Below, piece after piece: positions 43,498-51,794 of a stretch of DNA of 64,000 nt (positions are counted from its first letter, which is position 1; each line of letters starts with the position of its first letter). The notes under the pieces are model-generated. The model was not told the DNA's origin. It ran no database searches and saw nothing but the letters and a program-made list of their open reading frames with translations. The position numbers were made by a program, and so were the translations under genes. The DNA is from Planctomycetes bacterium syqfu (GTDB taxonomy: Bacteria; Planctomycetota; Phycisphaerae; Phycisphaerales; Phycisphaeraceae): NCBI GenBank assembly GCA_020974905.1, contig CP087563.1:4340001-4404000 (forward strand). The letters run 5' to 3'.

Positions 43498-45903
43498 TTA
43501 CAATTCCACAATCTGCACATCGGGTGGGACGATTCGGGTGAAGGTTCCTCGCTTGAGGATTTCGCGTCCCTTGCCGCCGCGTGATGTCAGTTCGTATTTA
43601 CCGGTATTGATGCGTTGCTCACCGCCCATGGAGGTCTTGACGGTCATGGTGTCGCGGTCATCCACAGCGGTGGTAAAGCCGATGACGTAATCGTCCTTTG
43701 CAATCTTGATCAGTTGCACGCCCTTGGCTGGGCCGGAGACGAAGTTGACTTCCTCGGCATGGCACAGCAAGGCGCGGGCGCGGAAGGTGGCGACGATGAG
43801 CGTTTCGTCACCTGCCACCGGATACACGCCAACGATCTGCTTGTCCTTGGCCGGACGCGCAAACTTGCGACCTGCGCGGGTGCTCGGTTCGACGAAGGGT
43901 TGCATGCTGAATCGGATGGAGTAACCGTCGGTACTGCATGCCACCGCGTGAATCTCGGGAACGTCCTCGCCTTCGGAAGTCACATTGCCGATGACGCGCG
44001 GATCCAGACTCAGGGCAGAGAGTATGACTTCGCCGTCCTTGAGTTTGAAAAGTTTCTGGATCGGTTCGCCGTAACCCGTCGTCGCAGGCAGGTCGATGAG
44101 TCGGGCAGTGTAAGCAACCCCAAGATTGGAGAAGAACACCGCGGTGGCACGTGTCGAACCGATGGAAGCAGCGAGCACGGTATCACCTTCGCGGAGTCGG
44201 ACTTTCTCCAGATCGATGGGGTTTTTCTGTCGCTTGACCCAACCGTCACGGGTGACCAGGAAGTAGGTGTCCTCGTCGACAATGAAGTCCTGTTCGTCGT
44301 ATTCGACTGCCGCTTCTTCGCCGACAAAGGTCGTGCGACGTTTATCACCCTTGCCATAGTTGTCACGGATATGAAGCAGTTCGTCTTTGACAATGCCCCA
44401 GCGTCCGACCGCATCCTGTTCATCAAGGAGTTTGCTGATCTCGCCGACACGTTTTTTCTTGTCCGCCAATTCATCACGAATCAGGTTGATTTCCAGCTTG
44501 GCAAGACGGTAAAGCTTCAACTCGAGAATCGCTTCGGTCTGCTCTTCGTCGAGTTGCTTAAAGCGTTTCATGATCTTCTGCGCAGCATCAGCTTTGCCAT
44601 CGGATGCACGGATGATTTTGATGATCTCATCCAGGGCATCAAAGACCAGCGCGAAACCTTCGAGAATATGGATGCGCTTTAGCAGTTGCTTCAGTTCGTG
44701 TTCCAGTCGCTTGGTGACGACTTCCAGACGGAAATTCAAAAAGCACTGGAGAATCTCACGCAGATCACAACGCTCAGGCCTGCCGACTTCCGGGTTTTCC
44801 GTGGGGATCAGACAGGTGAGGTTGACGTTGAAGTTGGTCTGCAAGGGTGTGTGCTTGCAGAGATAGGCCATGACCTTCTGCTCGTCAGCATCCTTCTTGA
44901 GTTCCAACTCAATGCGCACGTCTTCGGTGGAGACATCCTTGATATCCAAGAGCGGTGGGAGTTTGCGTTGGATGACGACCTGAGCGATCGACTCAACGAG
45001 GTTGGATTTATTGACCGCGTAGGGAATCTCGGTGATGTAGATCGTCTTGGTTGAACGGGTAGCCGGTCCGAGCTCCCACTTGGCGCGGAGTCGGATGGCA
45101 CCCTGGCCGTTCTTGTAAATCTCACGCATCTCATCACGGCTGTTTAAGACCTCACCGCCGGTGGGGAAGTCCGGCCCCTGGACCGCGTCGTTGGCAATGA
45201 GTTGATAGGTCTTAAGCTCGGGGTTTTCCAGAAGCTTGACCAGCGCGTTACAGACTTCCTTGAGATTGTGGGGTGGGATGTTGGTTGCCATGCCCACTGC
45301 AATGCCCGTCGCACCATTGACCAGTAGGTTGGGCACGCGTGCAGGAAGCACGACCGGTTCGGACTTGGTGCCATCGTAGCTGGGTCGGAAGTGCACGGTC
45401 TGCTGCGTGAGTTCCGAGCACATCTCAATACTGATGGGCGCCATACGACATTCGGTGTAACGCATGGCTGCTGCGTTGTCGCCGTCGAGCGAACCGAAGT
45501 TACCCGAGCCATCGACCAGCGGGACACGCATGGAAAACGGCTGAGCCATGCGCACCATGGCATCGTAAATCGCCGAGTCGCCATGCGGGTGATAGTTACC
45601 CATCACGTCACCGACGACCTTGGCACACTTGCGGTGCTTGGCAGTGTGGGTGACGCCCTGGGTGAACATGGTGTAGAGAATACGCCGCTGAACCGGTTTC
45701 ATCCCGTCGCGCACGTCCGGCAAAGCACGGCTGGTGATCACGCTCAGCGCGTAGTTGAGATATCGGGTTTGTGCCAGGTCATGCAGCGGTGCACTGTTTT
45801 CCGTGGGGTCTGCCAGCACATCGTCGAGCTCACCACCACTGCCATCGGCGGACGCCGCATCGAACAGTGATTCGTCTTGTTTGCGTTTTTTACGTTTGGC
45901 CAA
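43498..45903 (-). CDS. Type IIA topoisomerase subunit A (ParC/GyrA-like)
   Basis: An 801-residue DNA breakage-reunion subunit. The catalytic Tyr149 is in [11 protein letters not shown], and the winged-helix region has [16 protein letters not shown]. The C-terminal beta-pinwheel starts near [16 protein letters not shown] canonical GyrA box is missing from the usual first-blade position; an SRGGKG sequence instead lies near the C-terminus (about 778). This pattern fits ParC-like or divergent GyrA proteins. It is upstream of the B subunit; together they could be topoisomerase IV or the cell's gyrase. Confidence 0.93.
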   Translation of the reverse strand: MAKRKKRKQDESLFDAASADGSGGELDDVLADPTENSAPLHDLAQTRYLNYALSVITSRALPDVRDGMKPVQRRILYTMFTQGVTHTAKHRKCAKVVGDVMGNYHPHGDSAIYDAMVRMAQPFSMRVPLVDGSGNFGSLDGDNAAAMRYTECRMAPISIEMCSELTQQTVHFRPSYDGTKSEPVVLPARVPNLLVNGATGIAVGMATNIPPHNLKEVCNALVKLLENPELKTYQLIANDAVQGPDFPTGGEVLNSRDEMREIYKNGQGAIRLRAKWELGPATRSTKTIYITEIPYAVNKSNLVESIAQVVIQRKLPPLLDIKDVSTEDVRIELELKKDADEQKVMAYLCKHTPLQTNFNVNLTCLIPTENPEVGRPERCDLREILQCFLNFRLEVVTKRLEHELKQLLKRIHILEGFALVFDALDEIIKIIRASDGKADAAQKIMKRFKQLDEEQTEAILELKLYRLAKLEINLIRDELADKKKRVGEISKLLDEQDAVGRWGIVKDELLHIRDNYGKGDKRRTTFVGEEAAVEYDEQDFIVDEDTYFLVTRDGWVKRQKNPIDLEKVRLREGDTVLAASIGSTRATAVFFSNLGVAYTARLIDLPATTGYGEPIQKLFKLKDGEVILSALSLDPRVIGNVTSEGEDVPEIHAVACSTDGYSIRFSMQPFVEPSTRAGRKFARPAKDKQIVGVYPVAGDETLIVATFRARALLCHAEEVNFVSGPAKGVQLIKIAKDDYVIGFTTAVDDRDTMTVKTSMGGEQRINTGKYELTSRGGKGREILKRGTFTRIVPPDVQIVEL

Positions 45904-45924
45904 CGCCTCTGCCCTCCCTGGCAG

Positions 45925-46251
45925 TCAAAATAAGCACTGAATACAGATATTATCGGCACCAAGATGCCGTTTGCTCAAATCCGCCTTGATGCAACTTCCA
46001 ATTTCAAGGCAACCTGACCCTCCCGGGAATCCTGCACAATAAGGCAGAATCGCCCGCATCTCAAGTGGCCGGCAATCAGACAAAGGTGCAGGATTGACCT
46101 TCGCATCATACCGCAGTGACACAACATCGTTTACTTCGAGGACAAAAGACGACGTGCAACACGCCCATCCGTTTGTAACACCTGTAACGGCTGATGCTTT
46201 TAACCCTTCACGTACCGCTTGATTATCTGACTTTTCTTTTGCATCAGCCAT
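45925..46251 (-). CDS. Possible small cysteine-rich protein, unrecognised
   Basis: A 108-residue open frame starting MADAKEKSDNQAVREG, with six to seven Cys (CC, C..C pairs) in the second half. No ribosome site is apparent. It lies between the divergent topoisomerase A-subunit and glycosyltransferase genes, in a 397-bp gap that otherwise holds nothing recognised. It may be a chance frame. Confidence 0.2.
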   Translation of the reverse strand: MADAKEKSDNQAVREGLKASAVTGVTNGWACCTSSFVLEVNDVVSLRYDAKVNPAPLSDCRPLEMRAILPYCAGFPGGSGCLEIGSCIKADLSKRHLGADNICIQCLF

Positions 46252-46300
46252 CCAAGGGGATATAGCCAGTGTAGGAAAATCCAAGAATCGAGAGACACTC

Positions 46301-47578
46301 ATGCAAATTACATCCCAATGGTCACTTTCCGCCGACGCCAAGCCGATGGATCGCAGCATGTTGTTGGTCCTGCCGTTGGCATTTCATACCGATGAACAGG
46401 GCAACCTGCTTGTCGAGTCACAGGGGCTAAATGGGCTGAAGTGTTGGTTGAATCATTTTTCACCATTGACCCTGGCAGCACCGGTCCGCCCGATCGACGA
46501 ACAGTCAAAAATGGGTAATGCGACATGGGTCCCCGTCCCCGAGTCGTACTACCAAAAGGGCCTTAAGCTCGTGGCATTGCCCTGGGGATACCATCCGAGC
46601 AAACATTTCAAGCACGTCAAACAAGTCCGCCATCAGCTTGCCGACCTACTGGATCAACACCGTTACCTGCAATGCGGGATCGGTGGATGCACGTTTGGTG
46701 ATTGGGCCGCCGTTGCCGCGCGGTTAGCCATTAAGCGTAACCGTACCTATGCCGTGCATACCGACTGGATCACGCACCAGGTCTATCAGCACAATGCCAA
46801 AAGTATGGGGCTTCGCAAACGTCTGCGTGCGATGATCGAAGGTAAGTTCATGTGGTTTGCTGAAAAGAAAATCATCAACCACAGCACGCTGGGACTCTTT
46901 CACGGTGCCGACACCTATGAAGGTTATCGCAGCTGGTGCAAGCATCCCTTTATGATTCACGATGCCCAGGTCCAACCCAGCGAGTTGGCGACGATGGATC
47001 GTGTGGAAGCCAAGATTCAATCGGTCGATGCTCAGCGCCCTCTGAGAATCGTTTATGCCGGGCGTGCGATTTCGATGAAGGGGCCGGATCACTGGATCAA
47101 AGCACTGTCGATTGCGCGCGATGCGGGTGTGAATTTCACCGCCCAATGGTTTGGCTATGGTGATCAGATCGACAACATGCAAAAGCAAATCAACGATACT
47201 GATCTTGCAGACCGCGTAACCCTCCCCGGACACCTGGAAGGGCGGATGGCCATGATGGATGCGATTTTCGATGCAGACATGCTGCTGTTCTGTCACATGA
47301 CGCCTGAATCGCCGCGCATTCTCATTGAGTCGATGGGCCAGGCCACGCCCATCGTCGGCTATGGCAGCAACTACTCCGAAGAACTCATCCACAAAGGCGG
47401 TGGTGAGTTGGTTACCATCGGTGCGTTTAACGAACTTGCCCAGCGCGTCATCGCTCTGGATCAAGACCGCGAGAATCTACGGAAGATGATGCACGAAGCG
47501 CGCATTCGCTGTGATGAATTGACGGATGTGCGTGTCTTTGGTGAACGCGCTGAGTTGATCGAAAAGTACCTGGGGTAA
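46301..47578 (+). CDS. Glycosyltransferase, GT4-like
   Basis: A 425-residue GT-B fold sugar transferase. The C-terminal half is typical: LRIVYAGRAISMKGPDHWIKAL, VTLPGHLEG, and the nucleotide-sugar binding stretch MTPESPRILIESMGQATPIVGYG with the conserved E-x7-E spacing altered to SPRILIESMG. It has no membrane segment. The start is preceded by GAGAGA. Isolated gene upstream of a REP2 pair and polX. Acceptor unknown. Confidence 0.85.
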   Translation: MQITSQWSLSADAKPMDRSMLLVLPLAFHTDEQGNLLVESQGLNGLKCWLNHFSPLTLAAPVRPIDEQSKMGNATWVPVPESYYQKGLKLVALPWGYHPSKHFKHVKQVRHQLADLLDQHRYLQCGIGGCTFGDWAAVAARLAIKRNRTYAVHTDWITHQVYQHNAKSMGLRKRLRAMIEGKFMWFAEKKIINHSTLGLFHGADTYEGYRSWCKHPFMIHDAQVQPSELATMDRVEAKIQSVDAQRPLRIVYAGRAISMKGPDHWIKALSIARDAGVNFTAQWFGYGDQIDNMQKQINDTDLADRVTLPGHLEGRMAMMDAIFDADMLLFCHMTPESPRILIESMGQATPIVGYGSNYSEELIHKGGGELVTIGAFNELAQRVIALDQDRENLRKMMHEARIRCDELTDVRVFGERAELIEKYLG

Positions 47579-47602
47579 GAACAATCGATCTTCACACTTG
47601 TT

Positions 47603-47692
47603 TTGCATTGCATCAATGCAACAGCATCACGTGGTGATGCAGCTATTCACAGAGCGTTATTACCAACAGCTGCGACACCACGTGTCGCTGAA
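47603..47692. repeat. REP2 palindrome inverted pair, copies 2 and 3
   Basis: A 19-bp hairpin TTGCATTG/CAATGCAA (47603-47621) is followed by GCATCAC-GTG-GTGATGC (47624-47640). The inverted partner GCGACAC-CAC-GTGTCGC is at 47672-47688. The stem pairs differ between copies in a compensatory way. They lie in the 200-bp gap before polX. Confidence 0.8.
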
Positions 47693-47779
47693 GCTTTACA
47701 GTATTTAATCCAGTCTCAAATCTGAACCCCGACACCTGCCCAAGTTTTGCGTTACAAAACTTTGTGATACGCTTATCGC

Positions 47780-49513
47780 ATGGATACCAATCAACAACTC
47801 GCAGCGATTTTTCAGCAGATGGCGGACGTACACACCATTCTGGAAGACGACCGATTTCGCGTCAACGCCTACGCCAAGGCCGCCCGTGTCATTGGGGAAT
47901 TACCCACCGACCTGGGGGAAATCGGTGCGGAAGCCGCGCTGCTTGCCAAGATCGACGGCATCGGTAAATCCACTGCCAGCAAAATCGCTGAGTATCTGGA
48001 CACCGGCAAGATCAAAGCCCACGAACAAGTCATGGCACGCATCCCTCATGGTCTACTGGACCTGCTGCAAATCTCAGGACTCGGCCCCAAAACCGTTGGC
48101 CTGATGTGGTCACAGGCTGGCATCGAATCGCTGGATGACCTCAAAGAAAAACTCAAAACCGATGAACTGACCAAACTCCCACGCATGGGCCAAAAGTCGC
48201 TGGATAAAATCCGCAAGTCCATCGCGTTCATGGAGTCCACTGGCGGGCGCGTGAATATCGGTAAAGCCCTGCCCATCGCCCAATGGTTCGTCGAACAACT
48301 CCAATCACTGGACGAAGTCGAACAAGCTCAATACGCAGGGTCATTACGGCGTGGCAAAGAGACCATCGGTGATATCGATATCCTCGTTGCTGCAAGTGCA
48401 GATCACTCGGAGACGATTAGTAACTTCTTTGTAAAACTTCCGGGGGTCACCGAAGTCCTCGCGCAAGGTCAGACCAAAAGTTCCGTGCGCACCGAGCATG
48501 GCGTGCAAGTCGATTTGCGCAGCGTCGAGCCGGACCACTTTGGTGCAGCGTTGATGTACTTCACCGGTTCCAAGGAACACAACGTGGCCATGCGTCAGCG
48601 CGCGATCAAGATGGGCATGAGTCTGAACGAATACGCATTGACCAAAGACGATAAACCCGTCGCTGCCAAGTCCGAGGAAGATGTGTTCAAGGCATTGGAT
48701 TTGGCATGGGTTGCCCCGGAGATGCGCGAGGATCATGGTGAATTATCGTTGGCTGAAAAAGGCAAGCTGCCCAAACTCATTGAAGTGGCTGACATCAAAG
48801 CGGAGTTACATGCTCATACCACTGCCAGTGACGGTATCTGGAGTATTGAACAGTATGCCGACTTTGCGATTGATCGCGGGTTTCACACCATTGCCATCAC
48901 CGACCACTCCAAGGGTCAGGCGCAGGCCAATGGTTTGAATGAAAAACGCCTGGTCGAACACATCGAAAAAATCCGTGCTGCTGCCAAAAGGTATGAAGGC
49001 AAACTCACCATCCTGGCAGGCAGCGAAGTGGACATCCTTGCTGACGGCACGTTGGATTATGCAGATGACCTGTTGGCAGAGTTGGACATCGTCGTTGCCA
49101 GCCCGCATGCCGCGTTGACGCAGGAACCCAAAGCTGCGACAGCGCGTTTGCTCAAGGCGATTGAAAATCCATATGTCACCATCATGGGTCATCCTACGGG
49201 ACGGTTAATCAATCGTCGTGAAGGTTTAAGCCCGGACATGGGCAAGCTCATTGATGCTGCCAAAGAGCGCGGGATCGCCCTGGAGATCAATGCCAACCAT
49301 TGGCGATTGGACCTGCGCGATTCACATGCACGCTTGGCGATTGAGTCGGGCGTGATGCTTGCCATCGACACCGACGCGCACGGCCCTGGTGATATGGATG
49401 AACTGAAGTACGGCATTCTCACCGCCCGACGTGCTGGCGCCACTGCGGACAACGTGATCAACTGCATGAGCAAAACGGCGTTAGCCAAATGGCTCAAAAG
49501 CACGCGTCCGTGA
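47780..49513 (+). CDS. polX: DNA polymerase/3'-5' exonuclease PolX
   Basis: A 577-residue repair polymerase. The N-terminal helix-hairpin-helix part has [16 protein letters not shown] and [13 protein letters not shown]. The polymerase X palm has [17 protein letters not shown] (catalytic Asp pair) and [10 protein letters not shown]. The C-terminal PHP nuclease domain has [19 protein letters not shown] and [11 protein letters not shown] (metal ligands). It acts in base-excision and gap repair. Length is as in the family. It is a lone gene. Confidence 0.96.
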   Translation: MDTNQQLAAIFQQMADVHTILEDDRFRVNAYAKAARVIGELPTDLGEIGAEAALLAKIDGIGKSTASKIAEYLDTGKIKAHEQVMARIPHGLLDLLQISGLGPKTVGLMWSQAGIESLDDLKEKLKTDELTKLPRMGQKSLDKIRKSIAFMESTGGRVNIGKALPIAQWFVEQLQSLDEVEQAQYAGSLRRGKETIGDIDILVAASADHSETISNFFVKLPGVTEVLAQGQTKSSVRTEHGVQVDLRSVEPDHFGAALMYFTGSKEHNVAMRQRAIKMGMSLNEYALTKDDKPVAAKSEEDVFKALDLAWVAPEMREDHGELSLAEKGKLPKLIEVADIKAELHAHTTASDGIWSIEQYADFAIDRGFHTIAITDHSKGQAQANGLNEKRLVEHIEKIRAAAKRYEGKLTILAGSEVDILADGTLDYADDLLAELDIVVASPHAALTQEPKAATARLLKAIENPYVTIMGHPTGRLINRREGLSPDMGKLIDAAKERGIALEINANHWRLDLRDSHARLAIESGVMLAIDTDAHGPGDMDELKYGILTARRAGATADNVINCMSKTALAKWLKSTRP

Positions 49514-49551
49514 TATGCACTTTGCTTGATGACTGAATAGCTACACGGATT

Positions 49552-49853
49552 GACCTTCACCATCCGTCACTCCCGTGCAGACGGGAGTCCAGTGGAACTT
49601 GCAAGTGTCTACAGAATGCCACTGGATTCCAGCCTACGGACATTATGCACGTGGCCTTCTGTGACGTAGGGTGGGTAGAGCGTAGCGAAACCCACCATCG
49701 GTGCTTGCAATGGCGTTGAATTGGTGGGTTTCGCTTTGCTCTACCCACCCTACGAATCATGTCGAGTAAGTCCGACCCCTAAAACATCACTAATCGCAGT
49801 TCATATAAACACTTGTGAAATGACGTACATAATGTCCCTACGCGGGAATGACG
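49552..49853. repeat. REP-A element, copy 4, interrupted by an insertion
   Basis: The element begins CGTCACTCCCGTG (49565) and ends GGGAATGACG (49853). It is split by 49638-49837. Removing the insert and one CTAC joins CCAGCCTAC to GCGGGAATGACG, which matches the intact right end of copy 3. Confidence 0.85.
49638..49837. mobile_element. 200-bp MITE-like insertion with CTAC target duplication
   Basis: Terminal inverted repeats are GGACATTATGCACGT (49638-49652) and ACGTACATAATGTCC (49823-49837), 14 of 15 matching. CTAC flanks both ends (49634-49637, 49838-49841). Inside lies a 32-bp inverted repeat (49665-49696 with 49723-49754, 30 of 32 matching). No coding capacity. Together with copy 4 of REP-A this fills most of the 379-bp gap. 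Confidence 0.85.
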
Positions 49854-49892
49854 ACATGAAAGTCGGAGATGTCGTGTAAAAACTGACCAACC

Positions 49893-50645
49893 TCACTGCG
49901 GCAGATTCGTGGTTTGGTCAATCTCTTCCGGGCCGAGGATTTCGTCGACGACTTTGCGAACGTGCACAGACGGATCGAGTTGGTAAGGTTCATCGTCAGC
50001 AGGAATTTTTGCATCGTCTGCCAACTGTTTGCAGATCACCAACACATCATCCAACTCCTGGGCGGTGAGCTTATCCTTGAGTGGCGATTGATGCTCGGAC
50101 TGTGGCTTGTCGGGGTCGACCTCTGCTTTGAGAATGTCAACGATGGGTTCAAGTGCATCCGGTGGAAATTTTTTGGCTAAGCCTGCCTGGGTCATTCGAC
50201 CAACCTGCATCCTGGCTTCACGTTTTTGTGCATCACTGCGATCTGAGATCTCAATCTGGTGATTCACCGCATAGTACACCGTCCCCACCATCAGGACCGG
50301 TCCCTGGATGAGTTTCTCAACGACATCTCCCAATTCATTGGCTGTGATGCGCTTGTCCAGAAACGCTTCGTAGAGTCGGTCGGTCTGATGAATGATGTCT
50401 TTTTTCTGCTGCTCGGGTAACGGCAACTCCGTCAAGGCAGCGTGCAGACTCATGTTCACCACGGACGCAACCATCTTGTCTTTGTAGACCCAACCGAGCA
50501 TGACAATCGTACCAATGAACATGCCAAACATCACCAGCGTGACGAGAATCAATACCAGCCATCCGCCTGAACTTTTGCGTGGCGGACCATCGCGTCGCGG
50601 CGTGGGTGGCGTTGGGGGGTGGGGTGTCGAAGAAGGCTGGTTCAT
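49893..50645 (-). CDS. Single-pass membrane protein of unknown function
   Basis: A 250-residue protein. The first 25 residues are proline- and threonine-rich (HPPTPPTPRRDG), then one transmembrane segment (about 29-52, WLVLILVTLVMFGMFIGTIVML), then a mostly helical, charged remainder. Topology is probably N-in. It begins six bases after the purU stop, so it is the second gene of that operon. Nothing in the sequence identifies a function; a role in membrane regulation is only a guess. Confidence 0.65.
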   Translation of the reverse strand: MNQPSSTPHPPTPPTPRRDGPPRKSSGGWLVLILVTLVMFGMFIGTIVMLGWVYKDKMVASVVNMSLHAALTELPLPEQQKKDIIHQTDRLYEAFLDKRITANELGDVVEKLIQGPVLMVGTVYYAVNHQIEISDRSDAQKREARMQVGRMTQAGLAKKFPPDALEPIVDILKAEVDPDKPQSEHQSPLKDKLTAQELDDVLVICKQLADDAKIPADDEPYQLDPSVHVRKVVDEILGPEEIDQTTNLPQ

Positions 50646-50651
50646 GTTGGT

Positions 50652-51542
50652 TTACTCTTTGTCGTCGTGATCCAGGAAGGTGCTTAAGCCGGGACGGAAG
50701 ACGACTTTTTCGTCGATGACCACCAGCTTTTCATCCAGATACATCTGCACGGCATCGGAGAGCACGCGGCCTTCGAGTTGCTGTCCCTTGAGTTTGACTT
50801 CGTCGGAACTGTCCTTGCCAACGTTGATGTGAAAGACGTCCTGGAGAATGATGGGTCCCTGATCAAGTTGTTCGGTGACCAGGTGCGCAGTGCAACCGGT
50901 GACGCGGACGCCTGACTCCCATGCCTGGTGATACGGCTTGGCGCCGGGGAAGTATGGCAGCAGTGACGGGTGGATGTTGATGATGCGATGCTTGTAGGTT
51001 TCCAACACATCGGGTGTGATGACCTGCATGTAACGAGCAAGGACCGCCAGATCGGTGTTGTAGTGGTTAAGGCGCTCAAGCAGCCACTTCATGTGTGCAG
51101 GCTTGTCGGTCGAGGGCATGTGTTCAAAGGGGATGCCCGCTTTGTCTGCCATGGGTTTGAGATCAGGATGGTTACTGAGCACGCAGACGATATCGCCACG
51201 GAGTTTACCCGCGCTGTCATCACGGAGCAGTTGCTCCAGGCAGTGCGGTTCCTTGCTGACGAGGATGGCAACATTTTTCTGACGGCGTTGATCATGCAGC
51301 GCCACGCGCACCGTCATTTGAATCTGCTGTCCCAGATCAAGTAAGCCGGTGATCAGGCCGTCGAGGGTGACGGACATGTCTGCCATATCGACAAGCATGT
51401 CCATGATGAACTGCCCGTGGACGACCTGCTGTTCGATGTCTTCAATGTTGACGCCCTGCTCAGCCAGGTATGTCGCAAAGCGCGCGACAACACCTTTCTG
51501 ATCCTGCCCGATGACACTGACGACTGCTTTGATCTTGGCCAT
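50652..51542 (-). CDS. purU: Formyltetrahydrofolate deformylase PurU
   Basis: A 296-residue hydrolase releasing formate from 10-formyl-THF. An N-terminal ACT domain (VSVIGQDQKGVVARFATYLAEQG) precedes the formyltransferase-fold domain with LARYMQVI, NIHPSLLPYFPGAKPYHQA and GCTAHLVTEQLDQGPII, the latter holding catalytic His and the Asp. Length is as usual. The start has AGGA about ten bases upstream. It is first in an operon with the membrane protein. It balances one-carbon pools and supplies formate for purine synthesis. Confidence 0.95.
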   Translation of the reverse strand: MAKIKAVVSVIGQDQKGVVARFATYLAEQGVNIEDIEQQVVHGQFIMDMLVDMADMSVTLDGLITGLLDLGQQIQMTVRVALHDQRRQKNVAILVSKEPHCLEQLLRDDSAGKLRGDIVCVLSNHPDLKPMADKAGIPFEHMPSTDKPAHMKWLLERLNHYNTDLAVLARYMQVITPDVLETYKHRIINIHPSLLPYFPGAKPYHQAWESGVRVTGCTAHLVTEQLDQGPIILQDVFHINVGKDSSDEVKLKGQQLEGRVLSDAVQMYLDEKLVVIDEKVVFRPGLSTFLDHDDKE

Positions 51543-51652
51543 GATGTTGGTTTCCTGACAATGATAAACAAGGTTGTCATTGTAACGAAAACCGGTGAAT
51601 CGGGTCAGAATGCAGGCTCAGGCGCATTGCAAACAAGCGTGAACTTATCTCT

Positions 51653-51776
51653 TCAGGCGAGCCGCATCGTGTCGATGCGGGTCTTGGCTGAGGTCAACCC
51701 GGAATGTCGTGCATCATTGACGTTTTCATGTTTGAGCTTCGCTCAATCCCGCGTCGACACGACGCGGCTCGCCTGA
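51653..51776. repeat. REP1 palindrome inverted pair, copies b and c
   Basis: Copy b is on the minus strand (51653-51699) with stem CGCATCG (51663-51669)/CGATGCG (51673-51679). Copy c is on the plus strand (51732-51776) with stems TTGAGC/GCTCAA and GCGTCG/CGACGC. Copy a at the window start has GCGTTG/CAACGC. The pair lies in the gap between purU and the rhamnosidase gene. Confidence 0.85.
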
Positions 51777-51794
51777 TTGAAGGACATGCGTTGT

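Noticed and set aside
43615-44682. 355-codon open frame antisense to topoisomerase A
   Set aside because: Same reason; no motif and no start signal.
49638-49837. Insertion sequence with transposase
   Set aside because: The element is 200 bp with no coding capacity, so it is a MITE-like element and not an IS.
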